From NCBI GenBank assembly GCA_021777755.1, contig JAJYDE010000006.1, positions 62,001 through 126,000 on the forward strand: a stretch of 64,000 bases of DNA, in the 5' to 3' direction. Source of the DNA: Deltaproteobacteria bacterium. GTDB lineage: Bacteria > Desulfobacterota > Syntrophobacteria > Syntrophobacterales > Syntrophobacteraceae. The position numbers and the translations under genes were made by a program. Every line of letters begins with the position of its first letter. The stretch's first letter is position 1. This document shows positions 44,428 through 52,970 of this stretch, piece by piece. The notes beneath the pieces were generated by a model. It saw nothing but the letters and a program-made list of their open reading frames with translations. It ran no database searches and was not told the origin of the DNA.

Positions 44428-45720
44428 ATGTTGACCATTTCGGTTGGAGCGGAGCTTGCCTTTGTTCCGCAAGATGTTTTGAAGGCAATGGAGCGGATCG
44501 GCCGGGCGGGTTTCCGGGTGTGGCTGGTGGGGGGCGCGGTCAGGGATCATCTGCTTGGACTCGAGCCAAGGGATTGGGACTTGGTCACCAATGCGGCAAG
44601 CTCCGACATCATGTCGATTTTCCCCTCGGTCGTCCCGGTGGGGATCCGGCACGGCACGGTACAGGTCCACACGCGTTGCCGCGATATGGAGGTGACCAGC
44701 TTTTCCGGGGATTCGGGGATTGTCGAAGATCTCGGGCGGAGGGATTTCACCATCAATTCCCTTGCGATTTCTTACCCCGAGGGGGTGTTGCTCGACCCCA
44801 ACCGAGGCCGCGAAGACCTGGGGGCCGGTTTGATACGAGCGGTCGGAGAGGCGCGTGCGAGGTTTTCAGAAGATCCTCTGAGGATTGTGCGGGCCGCGAG
44901 GATTTGCGGCGTCTACGGCTTTGAAATCGAACCGGAGACTTTCGAGGCCATGAAAATGGATGGTGATAAACTCGGAAGCGTCTCGGGGGAAAGGGTAAGA
45001 GACGAAATTTTAAAAATTCTCGTCTCGGCAAATGTCCCCACGGCTTTTGGCCAGCTAAAAGAATGCGGCGCGCTCGCACATCTCATCCCGGAGGTTGAGG
45101 CCTCGGCGAGCAGGCAGGTCCGCAAAGGCGGGGCGGAGACCTTTTTCGACCACACCTTGTGCAGCATCCTCCATTGCCCGCGGACAATCCGCACGAGGCT
45201 CGCCGCTCTTTTCCACCACTCGATGATCTTGGCCGGGCAAGCGGATTGGAGGCCGGGGAGCGCCGATATCGCGGCAAAGACCATGAAGGGCTGGAATATG
45301 TCGAAAAGGCTTATAAACGAGGTCCACACCCTTATCGGACATCAACTTGGCGAGGAAGCCTTCGGCTGGCGCGATGCGCGGATCCGGGGGTTCATAACCG
45401 AGGTCGGAGCCGAGCTTCTGGACGATTTCCTGGCGCTGGGAGAAGCGGAAGCGCTCTGCGGGGGATGGCGGGAGCCAGGGGCGAAGGAACAAATGGAGCG
45501 GCTTGGAGCGCGCATTAAAAACCAGCTTGGCCTTATTTCGGCTTTCAGCGTGCGAGAGCTTGCCCTGGGAGGAAACGACCTTACGAGGATTCTTGGCATC
45601 TCGCCGGGGCCCGAAGTGGGAAAGATGCTAAAAGAGCTGTTCGAGTTGGTGTTGGAGGAGCCGAGCCTCAATACGCGCGAAGCTCTCATCCGGACGGTTG
45701 AAGCCATATACGGGAAGTGA
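44428..45720 (+). CDS. CCA-adding enzyme/poly(A) polymerase family nucleotidyltransferase
   Basis: 430 residues, class II nucleotidyltransferase of the PcnB/Cca family. The head has VWLVGGAVRDHLLG and the catalytic RDWDLVTNA (Asp pair), then HGTVQV, RRDFTINSLA, EDPLRIVRAARI, and a helical tail. Whether it adds CCA, CC, A or poly(A) cannot be decided from sequence alone; some related bacteria split these tasks. The start at 44428 has GGGGA 8 nt upstream and fits the family N-terminus; longer in-frame versions overlap the leu/small-protein control region. Confidence 0.9.
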   Translation: MLTISVGAELAFVPQDVLKAMERIGRAGFRVWLVGGAVRDHLLGLEPRDWDLVTNAASSDIMSIFPSVVPVGIRHGTVQVHTRCRDMEVTSFSGDSGIVEDLGRRDFTINSLAISYPEGVLLDPNRGREDLGAGLIRAVGEARARFSEDPLRIVRAARICGVYGFEIEPETFEAMKMDGDKLGSVSGERVRDEILKILVSANVPTAFGQLKECGALAHLIPEVEASASRQVRKGGAETFFDHTLCSILHCPRTIRTRLAALFHHSMILAGQADWRPGSADIAAKTMKGWNMSKRLINEVHTLIGHQLGEEAFGWRDARIRGFITEVGAELLDDFLALGEAEALCGGWREPGAKEQMERLGARIKNQLGLISAFSVRELALGGNDLTRILGISPGPEVGKMLKELFELVLEEPSLNTREALIRTVEAIYGK

Positions 45721-45736
45721 AGAGGTTTGCAAACGG

Positions 45737-45770
45737 AAGAACCCGCCCGGAGGTGTCCGGACGGGCTCTT
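45737..45770. terminator. Hairpin between the convergent CCA-enzyme and transporter genes
   Basis: AAGAACCCGCCCGG and CCGGACGGGCTCTT form a 14-bp stem with one or two mismatches and a 6-nt loop. Lies in the 81-bp gap between the convergent stop codons; probably bidirectional. Confidence 0.7.
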
Positions 45771-45801
45771 TGTGAAATCGTTTTGCAGTTGAGGCCGAGA
45801 A

Positions 45802-46407
45802 TTAAGCTTTGCTTACCAGCGGGCTGCCAACGGGCAGGACGTCCCTGCCGAACACCTGCAGAAAGATCACGTGTGCCATCATGTACCAGGCGCACAGGGC
45901 GCACACCAGAAGATCCCACGCGGTGGCGTGCAGAACTGATTTCATTCCGCCCAGAAACACCAGGTCAAGGCCGATAAAGCCGATCAAAAGTGTCAGGAAG
46001 GTAAGAAACATCATGAAATGGATTCCAAAGGAGCCGATGAACAGAATGAAGGTAAGGAGGGTGAATGTCAGCATGAACCAACCGACATCCTGAGCGTTGA
46101 TCAGAAGGAATTCGTGGATGAAAGTCTGGCCTCCCTTTACAGTTTCGTACTCTAAAATGTAGAAGATGATTCCAAGCGCGATCCAGAACGCGCCGTAGGC
46201 TGTAAAGGCGCAGAAACCGAAATTGTTTCCCGTGCCGTATTCCAGGTAGCCGGCTATGAGCTGCGCGGTCCCGCCGAAGGCAAGCGCCAGGCAAAAAACA
46301 ACTCCCGGGTGGCACCAACCCAAATTATGAAACTGGAGCAAAAGGGTGGTGGCGCCGAAACCTGCAAGCCCTACTACCGCCGGATTTCCCGGTGTTTGTG
46401 CCGCCAT
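45802..46407 (-). CDS. SatP/GPR1-FUN34-YaaH family acetate/succinate transporter, copy 1
   Basis: 201 residues, six membrane helices. The family motif NPAVVGLAGFG opens helix 1, followed by FGGTAQLIAGYLEYGTGNNF and a Phe/Trp-rich pore. It conducts acetate or succinate with protons through a hexamer. It is nearly identical to the copy at 47167-47805 except in the segment after GWFMLTFT and at the ends. A long leader and its own promoter lie upstream. Acetate traffic fits an anaerobe that produces or consumes it, with ackA in the window. Confidence 0.92.
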   Translation of the reverse strand: MAAQTPGNPAVVGLAGFGATTLLLQFHNLGWCHPGVVFCLALAFGGTAQLIAGYLEYGTGNNFGFCAFTAYGAFWIALGIIFYILEYETVKGGQTFIHEFLLINAQDVGWFMLTFTLLTFILFIGSFGIHFMMFLTFLTLLIGFIGLDLVFLGGMKSVLHATAWDLLVCALCAWYMMAHVIFLQVFGRDVLPVGSPLVSKA

Positions 46408-46488
46408 GATAAAACCTCCTGATATAAAAATGCAATTGATGAGTAATAAGATAAGAATACAAGACAGCAGTCAACTCAATTCGCCGAG

Positions 46489-46508
46489 ACGCCTACCACC
46501 CCCCCTCC
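46489..46508 (-). promoter_or_regulatory. Conserved leader block, copy 1
   Basis: GACGCCTACCACCCCCC on the plus strand (GGGGGGTGGTAGGCGTC in the RNA), identical over at least 17 nt to the block at 47888-47904 while most of the leader differs. Probably a regulatory or RNA-structural element. Confidence 0.55.
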
Positions 46509-46715
46509 GTGCGAAATAAAGACCCAAGTCTTAAAGATGAGGACTTGATACATCTGTGTCACAAGTCAGGAGCAGCAGAAATGGGAACGCGGAACCACCG
46601 AATGAGGATGGCAAAGAGGAAATCTTTGCCGTGCGCATGAGCAGGAATAAACGACTCAAAATTTGGTTTGGGAGATATAGAGTTCTATTTCTAATTTCAT
46701 TACGAACGGGTTGCA

Positions 46716-46744
46716 ACTCTATAAAATGAAACAGACGGTGTCAA
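46716..46744 (-). promoter_or_regulatory. Promoter of transporter copy 1
   Basis: Minus strand: TTGACA, 17-nt spacer, TAGAGT. The spacing and the hexamers match the promoter of copy 2 (48132-48160), with similar flanking bases, giving a leader of about 300 nt. Confidence 0.55.
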
Positions 46745-47166
46745 GCTAATTGAGGAGGATTTTTTTGGGTAAGATGCGCGATTTATAGGGGCCTGAGGGG
46801 CGTGAGTGGCCATAAGGCATGTAATGTCAAAATGTTAGCTATTTTTCCCGCTCGGGGAAAATGATAAAAGTCAATTGAAAATTGCGGGAGGGCGGGAATT
46901 TGGAGCCGGACGCGCTGGTTGATAAAGTGCCTGGACGATCAACCGGGCGCGGCCGGCCCCGGGATTGACGAAAGACAGCCGTAACAGGGGGGAAAGGCGT
47001 TGTTTCCATGTTGATTGATTCGGACGAGCCTGCCAAAAGGGTGAATTGGTCGGGCCGACTGTCCATGGTTTTTCAGCCCGCGCAAAGCCTCGGGTTCGTC
47101 CCCCGGGCGCGTACCGCCAGATTCGGTTCCCCCCCGACCAGTTGGCGGCAAGCCCCGTGCCTTTAA

Positions 47167-47805
47167 CTATCTTGCGCCCGCGCGCGCGGGTTCGGCGGCC
47201 ATTTCCTTGGGAATAAGCGGACTGCCGACGGGCAGGACATTCCTGCCGAAAACCTGCAGGAATATCACATGCGCCATCATATACCAGGCGCACAGGGCGC
47301 ACACCAGAAGATCCCACGCGGTGGCGTGCAGAACAGATTTCATTCCACCCAGAAACACCAGGTCAAGGCCGATAAAGCCGAGCAAAAGCGTCAGGAAGGT
47401 AAGAAACATCATAAAATGTATTGCCAGTGAACCGATGAATAAAATAGCGGTGAAAAAAGTAAATGTGAGCATGAACCAACCGACATCGGTCGCGTTGATC
47501 AGAAGGAATTCGTGAATGAAGGTCTGGCCTCCCTTCACCGTTTCGTATTCCAAGATGTAGAAAATAACGGCCAGTGCGATCCAGAACGCGCCGTAGGCCG
47601 TAAAGGCGCAGAAGCCGAAATTATTTCCCGTGCCGTATTCGAGATAGCCGGCTATTAGTTGCGCGGTCCCGCCGAAGGCGAGAGCCAGGCAAAAAACAAC
47701 GCCCGGGTGACACCAACCCAGGTTGTGAAACTGGAGTAAAAGCGTGGTGGCGCCAAAGCCTGCAAGCCCTACAACCGCCGGATTTCCCGGTGTCTGTCCC
47801 GCCAT
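47167..47805 (-). CDS. SatP/GPR1-FUN34-YaaH family acetate/succinate transporter, copy 2
   Basis: 212 residues, the paralog of copy 1, with the same NPAVVGLAGFG motif and six helices. It differs mainly by TFTFFTAILFIGSLAIHF in the central part and a longer tail (IPKEMAAEPARAGAR). The near-identity of the rest, beside divergent intergenic DNA, suggests tandem duplication followed by gene conversion. It has its own leader and promoter, so the two copies can be expressed separately. Confidence 0.92.
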   Translation of the reverse strand: MAGQTPGNPAVVGLAGFGATTLLLQFHNLGWCHPGVVFCLALAFGGTAQLIAGYLEYGTGNNFGFCAFTAYGAFWIALAVIFYILEYETVKGGQTFIHEFLLINATDVGWFMLTFTFFTAILFIGSLAIHFMMFLTFLTLLLGFIGLDLVFLGGMKSVLHATAWDLLVCALCAWYMMAHVIFLQVFGRNVLPVGSPLIPKEMAAEPARAGAR

Positions 47806-47887
47806 GATAAAACCTCCTGAAAGATGAATTCGTTAGTTTCAAAGGTTAAAAGATGAATACAGGACAAGAATCGAGGCAATCTGCCAG

Positions 47888-47904
47888 GACGCCTACCACC
47901 CCCC
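47888..47904 (-). promoter_or_regulatory. Conserved leader block, copy 2
   Basis: Second copy of the GACGCCTACCACCCCCC block, at nearly the same distance from the start codon as in copy 1 (about 85 nt). Confidence 0.55.
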
Positions 47905-48131
47905 TTCCGAGAAAATGAAGATCTGGAGCGGACGAATAGAAAAGAAGCGAAAAGAAAAAAGCAAAACCGGGCAAATAAGACTAGTCAGCGAAGAAGGGGA
48001 AAAAGATGGCCGGATCGTGAGAGCCGGAGCATGAGCGGCAACCAGCGCTGAGTTTCACAAAAAAGATCCAGTGCGAATTGCTGATGCGAAACCGGTCGCT
48101 ACAGCTTGTTTCCAATCGTAGCTAGTCGCAA

Positions 48132-48160
48132 ATCCTATTAAATTGAAAAAACAGTGTCAA
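48132..48160 (-). promoter_or_regulatory. Promoter of transporter copy 2
   Basis: Minus strand: TTGACA, 17-nt spacer, TAGGAT. Paired with the homologous promoter of copy 1. Leader about 320 nt. Confidence 0.55.
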
Positions 48161-48347
48161 GTCAATTGATAGTGTCTTTTGATTGAAATTGGCAAATTTT
48201 TTACGGCAGACGGGCGACGAAGTTGTTCGTATTTCGTTTTTGGCTTGACACCCGAAGGCTGCCTGCTCGAATATCCGGAATCTTCGTAAGGTGAGCCGAG
48301 AGGCGGTTTGCAATGCAGTCGATCTTTAGAGGGAAAGAGAGGCCGGG

Positions 48348-49502
48348 ATGGGCATGTCAGTGGGAAACGTTGCCAGGAAAACGGCGGTTGTGGCGGCATT
48401 GGCCCTTGGACTCACAGGAATTGGCTCCAAGGCGCAGGCTGCGCCCGGGGAAGCTAAAATCGGATTTGCGCTCAGTATGACGGGGGCCGCGGCGGCCTAC
48501 GGGGAGACGCAAAAAAACGGTGCGCTTCTGGCCATCGACGAAATTAACGCCCGGGCGGGGAAAAACGGGATAAGGATTGTGCCCGTTTTCGAAGATGATG
48601 CGAGCCAGCCGCAGCAGGGCGTAAATGTTTTCAACCGTTTGATCTTTGCCGACAAGGTGGTGATGATCATCGGCCCGACACTTAGCAACACGGCCCAGGT
48701 GGCCGACCGGATCGCCCAGAAGGCCGGGGTGCCAGTGGTCGGGATCAGCAACACGGCCCGGGGCATTACGGACATCGGGGACTATATTTTTCGCGATTCA
48801 CTGACGGAAATGCAGGTGATCCCCGATACGATCCGTGTGGTTGAGAAAAAAACGGGCATGAAGAAGGTCGCCCTGCTCTACGGCAACGACGACGCATTCA
48901 CCAAGAGCGGCTATGATGTTTTCAAAAAGGCCCTCGAGGATTCGCATATTAAGATTTTGACCGAGCAGAGCTTTTCCAAGGGTGATCGTGATTTTTCGGC
49001 CCAGTTGACCGAAATAAGGGCTCTGAAACCCGATGCGCTTGTGGTATCGGCGCTTGTCGAGGAGGGCTCGGGGATCGTTAGCCAGGCGCGCAGGCTTGGA
49101 ATCGGGACCAATGTTCCCATTATAGGAGGAAACGGTTTCAATTCGCCCTCATTGATTAAAAATTCAGGGAAGGCCTCGGAAAATGTTTTTGTCGGGGCCG
49201 CGTGGAACGAATCGTCTTCAAACCCGCTCAATGTGGACTTTGTCAAGGCGTATACGGCCAAGTTCGGTTCGGCTCCCGACCAGTTTGCGGCCCAGGCCTA
49301 CGCCGCGGTCCACATCGCGGTGGATGCGCTGAAACGGGCGGGTTCAACCGACAACCGCAAGGCGCTGCGCGATGCTCTTACCCGGGTTCAGGGGCTCGAT
49401 ACCGTTCTGGGCAAGTTTTCCTTCACCAAGGGACGCGACGCCGACTGCACACCTGTTGTGGAAATGGTAATGGGTGGCAAATTCATGGTTTTGAGCGAAT
49501 GA
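48348..49502 (+). CDS. livJ: Branched-chain amino acid ABC transporter substrate-binding protein
   Basis: 384 residues. Signal peptide to about residue 30 (VVAALALGLTGIGSKAQA), then a type I periplasmic binding fold: KIGFALSMTGAAAAYGETQK, GALLAIDEINARAG, VFEDDASQPQQGVNVFNRLI, and VVGISNTARG. It captures branched-chain amino acids or a related ligand for the LivHMGF importer. First gene of a complete five-gene operon, 22 nt before livH. GAGG lies upstream of the ATG. Confidence 0.92.
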   Translation: MGMSVGNVARKTAVVAALALGLTGIGSKAQAAPGEAKIGFALSMTGAAAAYGETQKNGALLAIDEINARAGKNGIRIVPVFEDDASQPQQGVNVFNRLIFADKVVMIIGPTLSNTAQVADRIAQKAGVPVVGISNTARGITDIGDYIFRDSLTEMQVIPDTIRVVEKKTGMKKVALLYGNDDAFTKSGYDVFKKALEDSHIKILTEQSFSKGDRDFSAQLTEIRALKPDALVVSALVEEGSGIVSQARRLGIGTNVPIIGGNGFNSPSLIKNSGKASENVFVGAAWNESSSNPLNVDFVKAYTAKFGSAPDQFAAQAYAAVHIAVDALKRAGSTDNRKALRDALTRVQGLDTVLGKFSFTKGRDADCTPVVEMVMGGKFMVLSE

Positions 49503-49524
49503 ACCCGGTAAGGATGTTGCGTTC

Positions 49525-50415
49525 ATGTCGGTTTTCATTCAGCAGTTGATAAACGGGTTTTTCATCGGAAGCGTCTACGGGCTCTTTGCCATTGGCTATA
49601 CGCTGGTGTTCGGTGTCCTGGACATTTTAAACCTTGCCCATGCGGCGATTTTTACCCTGGGGGGCCTCAGTGCTCTGTGGCTTACGAGGACCACGGGGTT
49701 GCCGGTCTGGGCCTCGTTTTGCCTGGCGACTCTTTTTTCGGGGCTCCTCGGGCTTGTTCTATACCGCGTGGCTTTCGCCCCCCTTCGGCGACGCGCCGAT
49801 TCCAACCTCTCGGGCCTCATTTCCAGCATCGCCATGGCGATCATTTTCGAGGCCGGGGCTTTCGAGATCTTTGGCGCCCGGACCGTGCGATTTCCGCAAG
49901 GGATGTTTGCCGTCCGCGTATACCATTTCGATTCGCTCACCTTCACTTCGCTCCAGCTTGAAATCGTTGCGATCGCCCTGGGGTTGATGGTGGTTTTGAG
50001 CCTGTGTCTCAAACACAGCCGCACGGGCAAGGCGATGCGCGCGGTGGCTGAAAGCGAGACGACGGCGCGGCTGCTTGGCATCCCGGTGGAGAGGATCATT
50101 TCCGAGACTTTTTTCGTCTCGTCGGCGCTTGGCGGGGCCGCGGGGATCCTTTTCGGGCTCTATTTCAACGCCCTTGGCCCCGATATGGGCCGTTCGATCG
50201 AACTTAAGGGGCTTGCGGTCATCATTTTGGGTGGAATGGGAAGCATTCCTGGAGCGATTTTGGGCGGAATCGCCTTCGGGATGAGCGAGGTTCTTACGGT
50301 TGCCTTGACCGGCATGTCAAGTCTTCGTGACGCGGTGGCTTTTTCCGTCCTGTTGCTGATCCTGATCCTGAAGCCGTCCGGGTTGCTAGGACGCGGGCGG
50401 ATCAGGCAGGCGTGA
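49525..50415 (+). CDS. livH: Branched-chain amino acid ABC transporter permease LivH
   Basis: 296 residues, about eight membrane helices. Opens with FIQQLINGFFIGSVYGLFAI and holds the family blocks LNLAHAAIFTLGG, AVAESETTARLLGIPVERII and KGLAVIILGGMGSIPGAILGG (the ABC contact loop region). Membrane half of the Liv importer, 10 nt before livM. Confidence 0.94.
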   Translation: MSVFIQQLINGFFIGSVYGLFAIGYTLVFGVLDILNLAHAAIFTLGGLSALWLTRTTGLPVWASFCLATLFSGLLGLVLYRVAFAPLRRRADSNLSGLISSIAMAIIFEAGAFEIFGARTVRFPQGMFAVRVYHFDSLTFTSLQLEIVAIALGLMVVLSLCLKHSRTGKAMRAVAESETTARLLGIPVERIISETFFVSSALGGAAGILFGLYFNALGPDMGRSIELKGLAVIILGGMGSIPGAILGGIAFGMSEVLTVALTGMSSLRDAVAFSVLLLILILKPSGLLGRGRIRQA

Positions 50416-50425
50416 GGTTGCGGTT

Positions 50426-51274
50426 TTGTCCGAGTTTTTTGCCGTTTACGGAAGTCTCATCAATTTCGCAGGTCTGAACGCCCTGCTTGCCCTGAGCCTT
50501 TATGTGCCGCTTTCAGCCGGGCAACTCTCCCTTGGCAATGCCGCCTTTGCCGGGATCGGCGCCTATGTGTCGGCGATCCTGACGATGCGCCTGAACGCTC
50601 CTTTCCCCCTGGCCATAGCCGCGGGGGCTTTCACGGCGGCCTGCGTCGCCGTGGTGATAGGGGCGCCGGTTTTGCGCATCAGGGGCATTTTTCTTGCCAT
50701 GGCCACCCTGGCGTTCGGGGAAGTGGTGCGGATCGCCGCGGTAAACCTCGCCATAACCGGGGGCGCCGAGGGGTTGATCGGCATTCCCTCCAAGACGACA
50801 ATGCTCATCATCTACGGGACTCTCGGGGTTGCGGCCTATTTTTTAACGATCCTTCGCGGCTCAAGAATCGGGTGGAGTTTCGCCTCCATTCGGGAAGACG
50901 AGACGGCGGCGATGGTGATGGGCATAAACACCACCCTCTACAAGAACAGCGCTTTCATCCTGGGGGCTTTTATCGCCGGGATAGCCGGCGGGCTCTACGC
51001 CCACTTGAATTTTATCATTACCCCGGGGGAGTTCGGCTTCGCGGCTGAAGTGCAACTGTTGATCTACAACATCGTGGGTGGCGCCCGCTCGGTTTGGGGT
51101 CCAATCCTGGGGGCTTTCATTCTGACCGCCATACCGGAGGTGCTTCGAGGCGTGGACATAACGGCCGGCCCGCCGCGCCTTTTTGTAAACGGACTGATCC
51201 TGCTGCTGGTGATTCTTTATCTGCCCAATGGTTTGAGTTCTTTTTTCAAGAGGGCGAAAGGGAGTAGCGAGTAG
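50426..51274 (+). CDS. livM: Branched-chain amino acid ABC transporter permease LivM
   Basis: 282 residues. TTG start with GAGG 9 nt upstream; no closer ATG fits. Blocks ALSLYVPLSAGQLSLGNAAF, SIREDETAAMVMGI and GGARSVWGPILGAF are typical of LivM. The last codons and the stop lie inside a short repeat array (51262-51300), which supplies the terminal residues SSE, so the original C-terminus may have been replaced. Confidence 0.93.
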   Translation: MSEFFAVYGSLINFAGLNALLALSLYVPLSAGQLSLGNAAFAGIGAYVSAILTMRLNAPFPLAIAAGAFTAACVAVVIGAPVLRIRGIFLAMATLAFGEVVRIAAVNLAITGGAEGLIGIPSKTTMLIIYGTLGVAAYFLTILRGSRIGWSFASIREDETAAMVMGINTTLYKNSAFILGAFIAGIAGGLYAHLNFIITPGEFGFAAEVQLLIYNIVGGARSVWGPILGAFILTAIPEVLRGVDITAGPPRLFVNGLILLLVILYLPNGLSSFFKRAKGSSE

Positions 51275-51300
51275 CGAAAGGCAAGTAGCAAGTAGCGGGG
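51262..51300. repeat. Short AGTAGC-type repeat array at the livM stop codon
   Basis: Four AGTAGC units in 35 bp, in pairs (AGTAGCGAGTAGC and AAGTAGCAAGTAGC) separated by GAAAGGC. A related GGGTAGCGGGTAGC stretch is found inside dnaE2 (about 56350-56365). Too short and irregular for CRISPR; probably a dispersed simple repeat. Confidence 0.6.
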
Positions 51301-51342
51301 AGCCGCGTTTTTTGTGTCTAACTTATTACCCTGGTTTCGGGC

Positions 51343-52110
51343 ATGTTACTTGAATTTGAACAAATCAGCCGCTCTTTCGGTGGCGTAAAGGCCCTTTCGG
51401 GGGTGACTTTCGGCGTGGGGGAAGGAACGATACACGGTCTTATCGGCCCCAACGGTTCGGGGAAGACGACCCTGATGAATGTTGTGAGCGGACTTTGCCC
51501 GCCGGATGGCGGGCGCCTGCTGCTGGGGGGGCGGCCCATTCACAGGCTCGGCCCTCACCGAATAGCCGGGCTTGGCGTTGCGCGCACTTTTCAGAACATA
51601 CGACTGTTTGCCGGGATGACGTGCATGGAAAACGTCATTGCCGCACAACACCTGAGGGGAGGGCGCGCGCTTTTGCCGCGTCTATTGCGCCTGCGAGGGG
51701 CGAAGATTTCCGAGACGCGTAGCGTGGCCGAAGCTTTGACGTGTTTAACCAAAGCCGGGATCGCCGCTCGTAAGAGCGCCATCGCCGGGGCACTTTCATA
51801 CGGTGAGAGGCGCAGGCTTGAAATCGCCAGGGCAATGGCCCTGGAGCCGCGGCTCCTTCTTTTGGACGAACCGATTGCCGGAATGAGGCTGCGGGAAATC
51901 GAGGAGATGGAGGGGCTTTTCCGCTCCCTTGCCCGATCCGGAATCACCATACTTTTGATCGAGCATAATATGCCCTTTGTGATGCGCCTCTGCCACAGGA
52001 TCACCGTGCTTCATTTCGGGCAAACCGTGATCACCGGCGCCCCCGAAGAGGTGGCGGAACACCAGGGGGTTATCGACGCCTACCTCGGGCCCAAGAGGAC
52101 TGAGGGATGA
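51343..52110 (+). CDS. livG: Branched-chain amino acid ABC transporter ATPase LivG
   Basis: 255 residues. Walker A GPNGSGKTT, Q-loop region FQNIRLFAGMT, signature LSYGERRRLEIARAMA, Walker B LLLLDEPIAGM, and the LivG-type tail. In the family the D-loop usually reads AAG[ML]N; here it is IAGMR. Powers import with LivF. About 70 nt separate it from livM, the space being taken by the repeat array. Confidence 0.93.
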   Translation: MLLEFEQISRSFGGVKALSGVTFGVGEGTIHGLIGPNGSGKTTLMNVVSGLCPPDGGRLLLGGRPIHRLGPHRIAGLGVARTFQNIRLFAGMTCMENVIAAQHLRGGRALLPRLLRLRGAKISETRSVAEALTCLTKAGIAARKSAIAGALSYGERRRLEIARAMALEPRLLLLDEPIAGMRLREIEEMEGLFRSLARSGITILLIEHNMPFVMRLCHRITVLHFGQTVITGAPEEVAEHQGVIDAYLGPKRTEG

Positions 52111-52156
52111 GGGGGCACCGCGCCCGAAGGCCGGCGTTTGGAAAGGCCGAGGCCTC

Positions 52157-52861
52157 ATGCTGAGGGTAAGGGATTTGCAAGTTGCCTACGGCCCGGTTAT
52201 CGCGGTCAAAAACGTCTCCTTGGATGTTGCCTCGGGGGCGATCGTATCGTTGATCGGGCCAAACGGGGCGGGGAAAAGTTCGATCCTGAACGCCCTGAGT
52301 GGTGTGGCGCCGCTTAAGTCCGGCTCCATTGTGTTTAACGGTAGGGACATTTCACGGATGAGCGCCCACCAGAGGGTGTCGGCCGGCATAGCGCAGGCGC
52401 CCGAGGGCAGACGGGTCCTTGCCGGGATGAGTGTTCGGGAAAATCTCGAACTGGGCGGCTACAGACGGCCCGCCAAAGAGGTGCGGGAAAATATCGGCAA
52501 GATGGAGGAATATTTCCCGGTTTTGCGTCAGAAAAGCAAGATGGCCGCGGGCTCGCTTTCCGGAGGCGAACAGCAGATGCTGGCCATTGCCCGGGGCCTC
52601 ATGGCCCGCCCGGGGCTGCTTCTTCTGGACGAGCCATCCCTTGGACTCGCTCCGCTGGTTGTCCGGTTCATCTTTGAATTCCTTGAAAGACTTCGCGACG
52701 AGGGGCAAACCATCCTGCTGGTGGAACAAAATGCGCGAGAGGCCATGGAGATATCGAGCTACGCCTACGTCATCGAAAGCGGCAGAATCGTTGTCGAGGG
52801 AGCTTCGCGGGAATTGCGCCGCGACGCGGCAATCGAGCGGGCCTACCTCGGGCTTGCCTAG
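52157..52861 (+). CDS. livF: Branched-chain amino acid ABC transporter ATPase LivF
   Basis: 234 residues. Walker A GPNGAGKSS, QAPEGRRVLAGMSVRENLEL (the LivF-specific block), signature LSGGEQQMLAIARGLM, Walker B LLLLDEPSLGLAPLVV, H-loop LLVEQNAREAM. Last gene of the liv operon. Confidence 0.95.
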   Translation: MLRVRDLQVAYGPVIAVKNVSLDVASGAIVSLIGPNGAGKSSILNALSGVAPLKSGSIVFNGRDISRMSAHQRVSAGIAQAPEGRRVLAGMSVRENLELGGYRRPAKEVRENIGKMEEYFPVLRQKSKMAAGSLSGGEQQMLAIARGLMARPGLLLLDEPSLGLAPLVVRFIFEFLERLRDEGQTILLVEQNAREAMEISSYAYVIESGRIVVEGASRELRRDAAIERAYLGLA

Positions 52862-52970
52862 AGTCTCCGGGGGCCTTATTCAATAGAGTCGACGTTACTA
52901 TACCACACTCTAACAAGCGGACGATTCACCTTGAGCGCAACCCGAAGCCGGGGTTGCGCGGGAGAAGATC

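Larger units (their letters stand above)
46408..47166. other. Intergenic region with the leader and promoter of transporter copy 1
   Basis: 759 bases, no gene supported. From the gene start outwards: AGGAGG ribosome site, a conserved block at about 46489-46508 shared with the other copy, a leader of about 300 nt, and a promoter at 46716-46744. From there to 47166 I see only a weak hairpin (46842-46861) and GC-rich sequence without coding features. Confidence 0.6.
47806..48347. other. Intergenic region with transporter copy 2 leader and livJ upstream sequence
   Basis: 542 bases without a gene. It carries the copy 2 ribosome site and leader with the conserved block (47888-47904), the promoter at 48132-48160, and on the plus strand a TTGACA at 48245-48250 that could be a -35 for the liv operon but has no good -10. 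Confidence 0.55.

Noticed and set aside
51262-51300. Possible CRISPR-like repeats
   Set aside because: Units are 6-7 bp, irregular and without spacers.
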